From Verrucomicrobiaceae bacterium (GTDB lineage: Bacteria; Verrucomicrobiota; Verrucomicrobiae; Verrucomicrobiales; Akkermansiaceae): a stretch of 10,735 nucleotides of DNA. Positions 1 to 7,681 of this stretch are shown here, one piece after another. The first letter of the stretch is position 1, and every line of letters begins with the position of its first letter. The DNA lies in NCBI GenBank assembly GCA_947372405.1, contig CANBTO010000129.1:1-10735 (forward strand), read 5' to 3'. The notes beneath the pieces were generated by a model. It had not been told where the DNA came from, ran no database searches, and worked only from the letters and a program-made list of their open reading frames with translations. Made by a program: the position numbers and the translations under genes.

Positions 1-2029
1 CCAACTTGCTGTTGCTTGCCTGCAATGGATCGCTCCAAATGAACGTGTCGGGATCGGTTGCGTTTTCCGCAAACCTCGTGAGCATCGTGTTGACCTGGGA
101 GGTCGCGTTGGAACCGTAGTCGCGCAATGCGTCAGCAGCCAATGCACGCACCCAGGGATCGGTCTCGACGGTTTTGTCCAGCCGCTGTGTGATCAGGGTC
201 ATGGCGGTGGCGTCCTTGAGCAGGCCCAGAGTCTGGCAAGCGCCCATGCGGCCGTTTGCATTGGAGCCGCTGAGCATGGTGCGCAGTGTGCTGAGATCAC
301 CGGAGGAAAGCGTGCGGGTGGCGAGTTCCTGCGCCGCGAAGTTGCGAACCACCGGATCATATTCGCTGAGGTCGCCGATCAACTGGGTGATGGTGCGACT
401 GGTGCGGTCGAATTTATAGGTCGCTGCGGCGATGGCGTTCGCAACCTTGGTGGAGTCGAGCGTGTTGGCGGGGTTTGCGTTCTTGCCGGTGATGTACAGT
501 CGCTGGAGTGGCAGGCTGAAGGTGAGAAGGTAGCAGGCGGTGGGATTCAGGCCGTTGTATCCGGAAGACCCCAGATAGGTTCCGTCGGAGGTGCTTCCCG
601 AATCGTATTGCTCCCCTCCGTCATAAGCGAAGGAGCCGTCGGTGCGGCGAGACAGATCCAGATGCCAGCGCACCGGTTTGAAGTATTCGGCAACGGCGAG
701 CGGGCCACCGATGTTGGTCGCCATTCCTTCCCAGAGGTAACTGAAACCTTGGCCGGTGTGGCCGTACTCGCGCCCCGGGAAACCGGCCACGCACAAGCGG
801 GTGAAGTATTCGGTTTCGACGCTCCGGTTGTCCTGCTGGCTGAAGAAAAGCGCGGTCGTCTGGTCCTTGCCGTTGGCCCCATGGCTATCCACACCGGGGT
901 GGTGCTCGCCATAGGGGATCGATCCCTTGTTCACATACCAGGAAAAGAAATTCGCCGCGCGCTGGATGGCGGCGTCGATCTGCGGATCGACCGTCTGGGC
1001 ACCTGCGAGAAGCGCTTTCCTGCCCATGACCATCGCCAGATTGGCAGGCATGCCGGCGGCGTTGACGGGACCATAGCCGGCGACCGACATGCGGCCAGTG
1101 CCATCCGGCCGGACCAGCGCAGGGCCGTGGCCGAAGGTGCCGAACATGCTTTGGGACTGGGCGAGTTTGAGGTTGAATTGATTGATGCCTGACAGCACGT
1201 TGGCGTCGCCCGTGGCTAGGTAATACTCGGCAAGGAAAACACCCGTGTAGCCCCAGTCCCAGACCGGAAGGCCGTTGTCCACTGGTCCCGCCGTCGCTCG
1301 GGCGCGGGCATAGGTCTGCAAACGGGTCTGCACCGTGCTGTAGTCAGGATCACCGGCAGTCACGCCGGATAGCAGGGCCAGACCGCTGACGGCACCTTTC
1401 CAGTCGCTGGTCAGGAAGTTCGGGTCCGCGAGCAACTGGCTGACCAGCTTGGTGCGGGCGTTTGCGAAGATTGTGGCGGACTTCGGGCAGGTGTATGGCG
1501 CGGTGCTGCTGTAAGTGCCCATGACGGTCAGCGTGATCGAGACATCGGTGGTGACACCGGCACGCCAGCGCTTGATGCGAAGGATGCCGCCATTCTCGGT
1601 TTTTTCCGCCTCGGTGACGGCTGCGCCAAGAGCCTTGCGGGCATCGCTCGTGAAATACGGGATCGCCCCAGTGCCGGATCCCCAGTCCACGCCAAGGATC
1701 AGATCGTCCACTGCCAACGCGGAGTTGCCGGGCGCGCTGGCAACCGTGACCAGTATCTGCCTGTCCTCATCCGTCATCGTGCCGTCCTGTCCGTAGGTCG
1801 TGCCATAGCCGCGTCTCAAATACATCCATCCGCGCAGCCCGGTGGGGCCCAGGTTGTAGGTGTGGCTGTATACCGGCGAGGCTGCCGTGTCCGTCTTCAG
1901 TGCGGCAATCGCTCCGGCAGCGGTGAGATCCGGTGGTGCGGCATGGACCCATGCGGGCAGCAACACCAGCACGGCAAAAGACAGCGCCCTGAACAATGAA
2001 GGGTCAAACAGGCGTTTTATGGCTGCCAT
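1..2029 (-). CDS. Secreted DUF6288-type protein: signal peptide, PDZ-like domain, alpha/alpha-toroid-like region, HEAT-like repeats (3' end outside window)
   Basis: Reading the minus strand from the ATG at 2029, the frame stays open for 676 codons and leaves the window without a stop. Residues 1-30 form a signal peptide: basic start (MAAIKRLF), a hydrophobic core and a cleavage-like AWVHA-A. Residues about 55-172 look like a PDZ-type domain (GLRGWMYL, then a DDLILGVDWG turn, ending near TVMGTYSST). Residues about 185-515 are rich in Trp, Gly and aromatic residues, as in alpha/alpha-toroid carbohydrate-active proteins, and hold a His-rich stretch at 374-389 (GEHHPGVDSHGANGKD). Residues about 540-655 read as HEAT-like helical repeats. 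This domain order recalls DUF6288 proteins of Verrucomicrobia and Planctomycetes, whose biochemical role I do not know. The gene is divergent from the lacI-type gene, so a shared control region is plausible. No clear ribosome-binding site precedes the ATG; the start rests on the signal peptide. The family name comes from memory of the pattern; the gene itself is certain. Confidence 0.85.
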   Translation of the reverse strand, partial: MAAIKRLFDPSLFRALSFAVLVLLPAWVHAAPPDLTAAGAIAALKTDTAASPVYSHTYNLGPTGLRGWMYLRRGYGTTYGQDGTMTDEDRQILVTVASAPGNSALAVDDLILGVDWGSGTGAIPYFTSDARKALGAAVTEAEKTENGGILRIKRWRAGVTTDVSITLTVMGTYSSTAPYTCPKSATIFANARTKLVSQLLADPNFLTSDWKGAVSGLALLSGVTAGDPDYSTVQTRLQTYARARATAGPVDNGLPVWDWGYTGVFLAEYYLATGDANVLSGINQFNLKLAQSQSMFGTFGHGPALVRPDGTGRMSVAGYGPVNAAGMPANLAMVMGRKALLAGAQTVDPQIDAAIQRAANFFSWYVNKGSIPYGEHHPGVDSHGANGKDQTTALFFSQQDNRSVETEYFTRLCVAGFPGREYGHTGQGFSYLWEGMATNIGGPLAVAEYFKPVRWHLDLSRRTDGSFAYDGGEQYDSGSTSDGTYLGSSGYNGLNPTACYLLTFSLPLQRLYITGKNANPANTLDSTKVANAIAAATYKFDRTSRTITQLIGDLSEYDPVVRNFAAQELATRTLSSGDLSTLRTMLSGSNANGRMGACQTLGLLKDATAMTLITQRLDKTVETDPWVRALAADALRDYGSNATSQVNTMLTRFAENATDPDTFIWSDPLQASNSKL

Positions 2030-2048
2030 GGGTGAAGAAGATCTGAGT

Positions 2049-2055
2049 GGTTTTG
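2049..2055 (-). promoter_or_regulatory. CAAAACC half-site upstream of the secreted-protein gene
   Basis: The plus strand reads GGTTTTG here, giving CAAAACC on the minus strand about 20 bases upstream of the ATG at 2029. It is identical to one arm of the palindrome at 2198-2212. The partner arm is not present, so this is at best a weak or single-arm site. A chance match is possible for a 7-mer. Confidence 0.2.
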
Positions 2056-2197
2056 ACGGGTTTGGGACTCGAAAATGGAAGGATTGGACCGTTCATTGCA
2101 ATTGAGCGGAAATAAATCCGGTCAGCATCTTATCGAATTCGCAGTATTCACATACGATGATTCCATTGTCCAGTCACACGATCATGCTACTTGCGCC

Positions 2198-2212
2198 GGT
2201 TTTGTCAAAACC
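2198..2212. promoter_or_regulatory. Perfect 15-bp palindrome, candidate LacI-family operator
   Basis: GGTTTTG-T-CAAAACC is a perfect inverted repeat with 7-bp arms around one central base. It sits in the gap between the divergent secreted-protein gene and the LacI-type gene, where an autoregulatory operator would be expected. The same 7-mer recurs as half-sites at 2049-2055 and 3560-3566. LacI-family operators are usually palindromes of about 14-20 bp, many with an even CG centre, so an odd-centred site is less typical. Assignment to this regulator is inferred from position only. Confidence 0.4.
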
Positions 2213-2527
2213 TCAGCTCAATGACCGGTTGGAAGCTCCCGAAACACCCGCGGTCCCTGATTCCACTCCCGCTCCATCACGGCCATGTTGAGAAGATGCC
2301 TCCGAACCCATGTTTTGCCGAGGCTCAGTGCCATGGATCCATTGCTTTCCAAACACAGACCCACCAACACCGGCCATATTTCATTCAAAAGCTCATTGGA
2401 TCACCAATCTACTGATATCAAGCAACGGGTTCGCGCCGGAAAACAGATTGTTGTTAACGAAACGGCGGCTAACGGGGCGCCCGGGCTTGCATTGCCGCGA
2501 CGGATTTCCTTGAGTAGCAGCCACCAC

Positions 2528-3514
2528 ATGGTTACTCAGGCCGAAATCGCCAGAAAGCTGGGTGTCTCACGCCAGCTCGTCACGTTCGCACTTTCCGATT
2601 ATCCCAACGTGGCCAAGGAATCCCGGGAACGGATCCTCGCCGCGGCGCTGGAAATGGGCTACCGCCCCAATCCCCATGCCCGCGCCCTTCGAAGGAAACG
2701 CACCGGCATCATCGCCCTCTGGATTCCAGACCAGATCTCGACGCACTACAACCATGTGGCGCGCGAGATGGGACGCCTTGTCAAACAGGCGGGGCAGGAA
2801 TTGATCATCTCCGAGGTCGGTGAATCCGACATGAAACAACTCTGGTCGAATGTGCCGGTGGACGGAATCTTCGCCTTTGACACATCGAAGGCCGTCCAGA
2901 AGGAACTCGAAGCCTTGGCGGTGAAGTCCGTCCCTGTCGTCGCAGTGGGAACCAGCCGCTCGCTGAAAACCGACCACGTCGAGGTCGATTTCGAAACCGG
3001 CACCCTGGAAGCGATGAAGCACCTCATCGACTCCGGTTTCCGGCGCATCGCCCACGCGACTTTTGTTAGAAAGGATTCTCCCGACGAGAGCCGCAGGATC
3101 AGTTACGTGAAGGCGCTGCGCGAGGCGGGGCTCAAACCCGAGTTCATTTATTACCCGCTCAGCGATCGGCAGCGGTCCCTCACCCGCCAATTGATCCAGG
3201 ATTATGTCCGGGACTTTGGCCTGCCGGACGCCATCTTCTGCCACTCGGACGACGTCACGCTGGGGATCTACCGCGGCCTGTGCGACATGAAGATCTCCGT
3301 CCCACGGGATGTCGCGCTGATTGGCTGCGATGGCATCGAGGACACCGAATACTTGGAATGCCCGCTGACCACCCTCGTGCAGCCGGTCGCCGAAATGTGC
3401 GCGACCGCATGGAGCTTCCTGCAGCAGCGTCTGGAAACCCCTTCCCTCCCTCCTCGCCATGCACTTCTGCCTCTCCGTCTGGCAATACGCGAATCCTCCC
3501 AGCGCGTTGTTTGA
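2528..3514 (+). CDS. LacI/GalR-family transcriptional regulator
   Basis: This is a DNA-binding transcription factor, probably sensing a sugar or sugar phosphate and controlling the neighbouring amino-sugar genes. The N-terminus is a LacI helix-turn-helix at residues about 3-22 (TQAEIARKLGVSRQLVTFAL), followed by a region ending in GYRPNPHARALRRKRTGIIA, which contains the hinge helix. The rest is a periplasmic-binding-protein-like sensor with typical landmarks: VDGIFAFD, DAIFCHSDDVTLGIYRGL, VPRDVALIGCDGIEDTEY and the C-terminal LTTLVQP. At 328 residues it has the usual family length. The same frame is open back to an ATG at 2285, which would add 81 residues of low-complexity, non-family sequence. 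I chose 2528 because the helix-turn-helix begins right after it, although no clear ribosome-binding site is visible for either start. The gene runs toward the transporter operon, with an 88-base gap. The ligand is unknown. Confidence 0.92.
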   Translation: MVTQAEIARKLGVSRQLVTFALSDYPNVAKESRERILAAALEMGYRPNPHARALRRKRTGIIALWIPDQISTHYNHVAREMGRLVKQAGQELIISEVGESDMKQLWSNVPVDGIFAFDTSKAVQKELEALAVKSVPVVAVGTSRSLKTDHVEVDFETGTLEAMKHLIDSGFRRIAHATFVRKDSPDESRRISYVKALREAGLKPEFIYYPLSDRQRSLTRQLIQDYVRDFGLPDAIFCHSDDVTLGIYRGLCDMKISVPRDVALIGCDGIEDTEYLECPLTTLVQPVAEMCATAWSFLQQRLETPSLPPRHALLPLRLAIRESSQRVV

Positions 3515-3559
3515 AAATTCCAGATCCCCACGATTAGCACGAGCTATATTACCTTGACC

Positions 3560-3566
3560 CAAAACC
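3560..3566 (+). promoter_or_regulatory. CAAAACC half-site in the gap before the transporter operon
   Basis: The 88-base gap between the LacI-type gene and the transporter holds CAAAACC about 36 bases before the transporter ATG, identical to the right arm of the palindrome at 2198-2212. The left arm is barely kept (CCTTGACC instead of GGTTTTGT). An AT-rich word, TATATT, lies at 3545-3550. A promoter in this gap is plausible but no -35/-10 pair was convincing, and no terminator hairpin was seen, so read-through from the regulator gene is also possible. Confidence 0.2.
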
Positions 3567-3602
3567 CGAGACCGCCAGAATCCAAGCCGAAAGCCAACGC
3601 CG

Positions 3603-5444
3603 ATGACTACCTTTTCTGAAACTCCGGCGAACGCCGGCAAAGAGGGCTACAACCGTTTCCTGCTGCTTGTCGCCGGCCTGGGTGGCCTGCTTTACGGGAT
3701 CGACGTGGGCATCATCGCCGGAGCGCTTCCCTACATGGAGGCCACATCAGGCCTCAACGCCGGACAACTCTCGATCATCGTGGCGGCCGTGTTGCTCGGC
3801 TCCGTCATCTCCACCCTGTTCGCCGGATTTCTATCAGATCTGTTCGGGCGCAAGCCGATGATGATCATCAGCGGCGTACTTTTCGTGGCAAGTATTCCGG
3901 CCATCGCGCTCGCCCAGGGTTTCGGACCGCTGGTGACGGGACGTTTGCTGCAAGGCGTGAGCGCGGGTTTCATTGGAGTGGTGGTTCCGCTCTATCTGGC
4001 GGAGTGCCTGAACGCGGCGAACCGGGGAAAAGGCACGGGGGTTTTCCAATGGCTGCTCACGCTTGGCATCGTGGTGGCCGCATTGATCGGTTATGGCTTC
4101 AGCATCTGGATCGGCGGCATCGAGAAAAACGGCACGGCGGAGGAGCTATTCGCCGCAAAGGACCATGCATGGCGCTGGATCTTCTGGGTTTCGATGGTGC
4201 CGGGACTCCTGTTTGTGATCGGTTCGTTTCTGGTCACCGAGTCTCCAAGATGGCTCTTCAAGCGCGGCAGGATCGATGCCGCCCGCAGCGCCTTGCTGCG
4301 CTCGCGAGACGAGCGGCAGGCGGATCGCGAGATCGAGGAGATGCGCGAAACCGCAGCCAACAATGCGGGTGGCGGCTCCACCAGCGCGAGCGGCTCGCTG
4401 CTCTCCCGGAAATACGTGATTCCCTTCGTCCTCGCCTGCGTCATCCTCGCGTGCAGCCAGGCCACCGGCATCAACTCGATCATCGGCTACAACGCCACCA
4501 TTCTCATCCAGGCCGGTCTGAATGACGCCCAGGCCCACATGGGATATGTCATCCTCACGCTGGTCAATTTCCTCATGACCATGGCGGCCGTGGCGTTCGT
4601 GGACAAAAAGGGCCGCAAGTTCCTGCTCTCCATCGGCACCGCCGGAATCATCGTTTCGCTCGTCGCCGTCGGACTGCTCTTCCGCAACACCGAGAAACTC
4701 CGCGTCGATTGCAAGGACGCGGTGCAGGCGATGATGATGGAGAGGGACTCCGGGAAAACGTTGGCCGACGGCACGAAGCAAACCGTCAAGGACCAGTTGA
4801 TAGAATTCGCATACAACGACACCAAAGCCACCGAGCTTCTAACTAGCACCGGCGAGGCGGGCAGGGCCATCGCGGGCAAACCCACCACTCTCTCGATCAT
4901 CTACTCATGCGGTGATTTCACCTCCGCATCCAGTGTCGTCCGCTCCGACGACAAAACGGCGAAACTCAGGATCAGCCGCAACGACAGCCTTCCCAGCACC
5001 GCGGTGGACGCCTTTTTCAAGAACCCCTTCGCCGATCTCAACGCTTCACGCAACTCGACGCTCAAGATCGAAAACGCGCTCATCACACCAGTCCCCAGCG
5101 CCACGAACGGCTGGATCACCGCTGCCTGCATTTTCGTTTTCATCGGTTTCTTCGCCGCCGGCCCCGGCGTCTGCGTCTGGCTCGCGCTCTCCGAGCTGAT
5201 GCCCACACGCATCCGCTCCAACGGCATGAGCATCGCCCTGCTGGTCAACCAGGCGGTTTCCACCACCATCGCGGCGGTCTTCCTGCCGACGGTCGGGAAA
5301 TACGGCTACTCCAGCATGTTCTTCGCCTTCGCCGGCTGCACGGTGGTATATTTCATCACCGCGGCTTTCTTCCTTCCGGAAACCAAGGGCAAGACCTTGG
5401 AGGAAATCGAAGAGTATTTCGAAGGCGGCGGATCCAACAGTTAG
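3603..5444 (+). CDS. Sugar-porter-family MFS transporter with a large extra-cytoplasmic loop between helices 9 and 10
   Basis: This inner-membrane sugar importer is probably a proton symporter. Twelve hydrophobic helices can be traced. Sugar-porter signatures are clear: YGIDVGIIAGALP in helix 1 (31-43), FGRKP (81-85), GRLLQGVSAGF (113-123), ESPRWLFKRGR (213-223), QATGINSIIGYN in helix 7 (286-297), GPGVCVWLALSELMPTRIRS (520-539), and PETKGKTLEEIEE near the C-terminus (592-604). The usual QQ before xGIN is SQ here. Residues about 361-502 form a polar stretch of roughly 140 residues between helices 9 and 10, where the family normally has a short loop; it carries two cysteines (C370, C436). At 613 residues the protein is therefore longer than ordinary bacterial members (about 450-500). 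It opens the operon, with the kinase-like gene starting 4 bases after its stop. Amino-sugar transport is inferred from the neighbours; inositol or hexose is also possible. Confidence 0.93.
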   Translation: MTTFSETPANAGKEGYNRFLLLVAGLGGLLYGIDVGIIAGALPYMEATSGLNAGQLSIIVAAVLLGSVISTLFAGFLSDLFGRKPMMIISGVLFVASIPAIALAQGFGPLVTGRLLQGVSAGFIGVVVPLYLAECLNAANRGKGTGVFQWLLTLGIVVAALIGYGFSIWIGGIEKNGTAEELFAAKDHAWRWIFWVSMVPGLLFVIGSFLVTESPRWLFKRGRIDAARSALLRSRDERQADREIEEMRETAANNAGGGSTSASGSLLSRKYVIPFVLACVILACSQATGINSIIGYNATILIQAGLNDAQAHMGYVILTLVNFLMTMAAVAFVDKKGRKFLLSIGTAGIIVSLVAVGLLFRNTEKLRVDCKDAVQAMMMERDSGKTLADGTKQTVKDQLIEFAYNDTKATELLTSTGEAGRAIAGKPTTLSIIYSCGDFTSASSVVRSDDKTAKLRISRNDSLPSTAVDAFFKNPFADLNASRNSTLKIENALITPVPSATNGWITAACIFVFIGFFAAGPGVCVWLALSELMPTRIRSNGMSIALLVNQAVSTTIAAVFLPTVGKYGYSSMFFAFAGCTVVYFITAAFFLPETKGKTLEEIEEYFEGGGSNS

Positions 5445-5448
5445 AGCC

Positions 5449-6819
5449 ATGACCCATCCAATCGTCACCGCCCCGCTTGATCCCGGATTCCTGCCTGCGG
5501 TCATCTACAACCGCAACTATCATGCCAAGGTCCGTGCGAGCGGCAAGGCGGTTCCACTGGTGCTCGGCCTTGAGCGCGAGTGCGGGCTGGTTTCGCGTTT
5601 CGAAACACTGGTAAGTCCTGTCGCCGATGCAGACACGCTGTTCTACGTTGAGCGTCTCGTGAAGTTCCTGCTGTGGGCCCGCGGCGGCTGGAAACTCCAC
5701 TTCGGCGGCCCCGCCAGCATCGGTTCGTTGATCCGCAAAACCTACTCGTCACGCGGCGCGCGCAAGTTCGACTGCAAGATGATGGAACTCGCCTACGGCA
5801 AGAAGTTCGAAGTCGTCCTGACAAATCCTAACAACGTGCCCGCCGCAAAGGACATGCAGGTCGCGGCCGGCGGTCACCTCAAGGGATGCCGCATCGGTTT
5901 CGATCTCGGCGCGAGTGATTACAAGGTTTCCGCCGTCATCGACGGCCAGGCGGTTTTCACCGAGGAAACCCCATGGGACCCGAAGACACAGTCCAATCCC
6001 GAATACCACTATCATCATATCTCCGCCGCCCTCCACCGCGCAGCCGCGCACATGCCGCGTGTGGACGCCATCGGCGGCAGCTCCGCAGGCATCATCGTGG
6101 ACAACGAGATCCGCGTCGCATCCCTGCTGCGTTCAATTCCGAAACGCCTCTTCCCTAAAGCCGCGGGTGTCTTCAAGCGCATCCGCGCCGAATGGAACGT
6201 GCCGCTCGTGGTCATGAACGACGGCGACGTCACGGCGCTCGCAGGCGCGCTCTCGCTCGGACAGACCGGCATGCTGGGCATCGCGATGGGATCCAGCGAA
6301 GCCGCCGGGTACATGGACCAGAAGGGCCGCATCCTCGGCTGGCTCAATGAGCTCGCTTTCGCACCCGTGGATTACAATCCGAAGGCTCCCGCGGATGAAT
6401 GGTCGGGGGATGCCGGTGTCGGCGCGCTTTATTTCTCGCAGCAGGCGGTCAACAAACTGCTGCCTGCGGCGAAGATCAAACTGCCGAAGTCGATGGGGCT
6501 GCCTGAGCGCCTCAAGGAAGTGCAGGACCTGATGGCCGCCGGCGACGAACGCGCGGCAAAGATCTATGAAACCATCGGCGTTTATCTCGGATATGCGATT
6601 CCCCACTACGCGGATTTCTACGATTACTCGCACATGCTCATCCTCGGCCGGGTGACCACAGGCGCGGGTGGCGACATCGTTCTAACCAAAGCCCGCGAGG
6701 TGTTGGACAAGGAGTTTCCGGAAGCAGCGCGCCGCATCGAAATGCACGTGCCCGACGAGAAGGCCCGCCGCGTCGGCCAGGCGGTGGCCGCGGCCAGCCT
6801 GCCCAAACCTGTTAGATAA
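5449..6819 (+). CDS. ROK-like sugar kinase homologue with an N-terminal extension of about 145 residues
   Basis: The C-terminal two thirds has an actin-like (ASKHA) sugar-kinase pattern: a phosphate-1 motif FDLGASDYK (151-159), a GGSSAGIIVDNEI segment (209-221), MNDGDVTALAGAL (256-268) matching the ROK catalytic NDxN-x-A region with D258 as the presumed base, and LGIAMGSSEAAGYMDQKGRI (276-295) in place of the ROK GxGxGGG loop. The C-terminal ILGRVTTGAGGD (398-409) fits the last glycine-rich loop. The usual ROK zinc motif (CxCGxxGCxE) is absent. The first 145 or so residues have no counterpart I recognise in ordinary ROK kinases. The likely role is ATP-dependent 6-phosphorylation of an imported N-acetylhexosamine or hexosamine, inferred from its place between the transporter and deacetylase genes. 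It could instead be a non-catalytic sugar sensor. A 4-base gap separates it from both neighbours, indicating co-translation. Confidence 0.8.
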   Translation: MTHPIVTAPLDPGFLPAVIYNRNYHAKVRASGKAVPLVLGLERECGLVSRFETLVSPVADADTLFYVERLVKFLLWARGGWKLHFGGPASIGSLIRKTYSSRGARKFDCKMMELAYGKKFEVVLTNPNNVPAAKDMQVAAGGHLKGCRIGFDLGASDYKVSAVIDGQAVFTEETPWDPKTQSNPEYHYHHISAALHRAAAHMPRVDAIGGSSAGIIVDNEIRVASLLRSIPKRLFPKAAGVFKRIRAEWNVPLVVMNDGDVTALAGALSLGQTGMLGIAMGSSEAAGYMDQKGRILGWLNELAFAPVDYNPKAPADEWSGDAGVGALYFSQQAVNKLLPAAKIKLPKSMGLPERLKEVQDLMAAGDERAAKIYETIGVYLGYAIPHYADFYDYSHMLILGRVTTGAGGDIVLTKAREVLDKEFPEAARRIEMHVPDEKARRVGQAVAAASLPKPVR

Positions 6820-6823
6820 CATC

Positions 6824-7681
6824 ATGAATCTGCACCAATCCAGCGCCCGGATCTTCATCCCCGATCACCAACCCGTCACGGACGCCCTCGCACGCGTCAC
6901 CCACCTGGGGATCGGCGCCCATCAGGACGACCTCGAGTTCATGGCCTTCCACGGCATCCTCACCTGCTTCGCGAAGGATGACCTTTGGTTCGGCGGCGTC
7001 ACCTGCACCAACGGTGCGGGCAGCTCGCGCAGCGGTCCATACGCCGCATGTTCTGATCCGGAAATGATGGGCATCCGCCGCCAGGAACAGGACACCGCCG
7101 CCACCATCGGCCGCTACGCCGCAATGCTCCAACTCGATTATCCCAGCAGCGCCGTCAAAAGCCCGACCGCCAGCGAGCTGAAGGAGGATCTCAAAGCCAT
7201 CCTGCTGGCGACGCGCCCCGACGTCGTTTACACCCACAACCCTGCCGACAAACATGACACTCACATCGGTGTGACGGTGGCCGCGTTGCAGGCGATCCGT
7301 GAACTGCCGCGCGACCAGCGGCCAAAGCAAGTGATCGGCTGCGAAGTATGGCGCAATCTCGACTGGCTGCCGGACTCCGAAAAAGTCCTCATGGACGTGA
7401 GCGGCCGCGACAACCTCGCCGCCGCGCTTAACGGCGTGTTCGATTCACAGATCGCAGGAGGAAAACGCTATGACCTCGCCACGCTCGGCCGCCGCGCCGC
7501 GAATGCGACGTTCTTCGAATCCCACTCGGTCGATGCCTCCACCCAGCTTGTTTTCGGCATGGACCTGACTCCCCTCGCTGACGACGAGTCGCTCGGCATC
7601 GTGGATTATGTCTGCGCCTTCATTGATCGCTTCAACGACGACGTGCGTGAAAAACTCACCAAAAGAACGGGACAAGCCTGA
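6824..7681 (+). CDS. PIG-L/LmbE-family zinc-dependent deacetylase
   Basis: Members of this family remove the N-acetyl group from GlcNAc-type sugars and their conjugates using one zinc ion. The signature AHQDDLE lies at residues 32-38; the family consensus is AHPDDxE, so Pro is replaced by Gln. By analogy with MshB, H33 and D36 would bind zinc and D35 would act as base. The third ligand would be H147 in HNPADKHDTHIGV (138-150). The preceding LLATRPDVVYTHNP is also typical. At 285 residues the length is normal, and with no signal peptide it should act in the cytoplasm. Its stop overlaps the nagB start by one base (TGATG at 7679-7683), so the two are probably translationally coupled. This position suggests it supplies glucosamine-6-phosphate to NagB, the step NagA does elsewhere. 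The true substrate (free sugar, sugar phosphate or disaccharide) cannot be told from sequence. Confidence 0.9.
   Translation: MNLHQSSARIFIPDHQPVTDALARVTHLGIGAHQDDLEFMAFHGILTCFAKDDLWFGGVTCTNGAGSSRSGPYAACSDPEMMGIRRQEQDTAATIGRYAAMLQLDYPSSAVKSPTASELKEDLKAILLATRPDVVYTHNPADKHDTHIGVTVAALQAIRELPRDQRPKQVIGCEVWRNLDWLPDSEKVLMDVSGRDNLAAALNGVFDSQIAGGKRYDLATLGRRAANATFFESHSVDASTQLVFGMDLTPLADDESLGIVDYVCAFIDRFNDDVREKLTKRTGQA

Larger units (their letters stand above)
2030..2527. other. Divergent intergenic control region between the DUF6288-type gene and the LacI-type gene
   Basis: About 500 bases lie between the two divergent starts. The left half (2040-2215) is clearly richer in A and T than the genes around it and holds the palindrome at 2198-2212 and a matching half-site at 2049-2055. 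The right half (2285-2527) is open in the LacI frame, but its translation looks unlike the family. Short self-complementary words (GTTAAC at 2453-2458, GGGCGCCC at 2475-2482) occur here and I give them no function. No convincing sigma-70 promoter pair, RNA gene or riboswitch was recognised by eye. Confidence 0.6.

Noticed and set aside
608..1192. Plus-strand open frame of 194 codons
   Set aside because: It is antisense to the secreted DUF6288-type protein, whose reading frame is continuous with a signal peptide and domain structure.
2567..3640. Minus-strand open frame of 357 codons opposite the LacI-type gene
   Set aside because: It mirrors a clear LacI-family protein on the plus strand, shows no recognisable domain, and is the kind of shadow frame expected in GC-rich coding DNA.
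5449..6819. Reading the kinase-like protein as a BadF/BcrA-type ATPase or GlcNAc kinase of that family
   Set aside because: The DLGAS and NDGD motifs are shared across actin-like kinases, but motif order and spacing looked closer to ROK. This remains an alternative.
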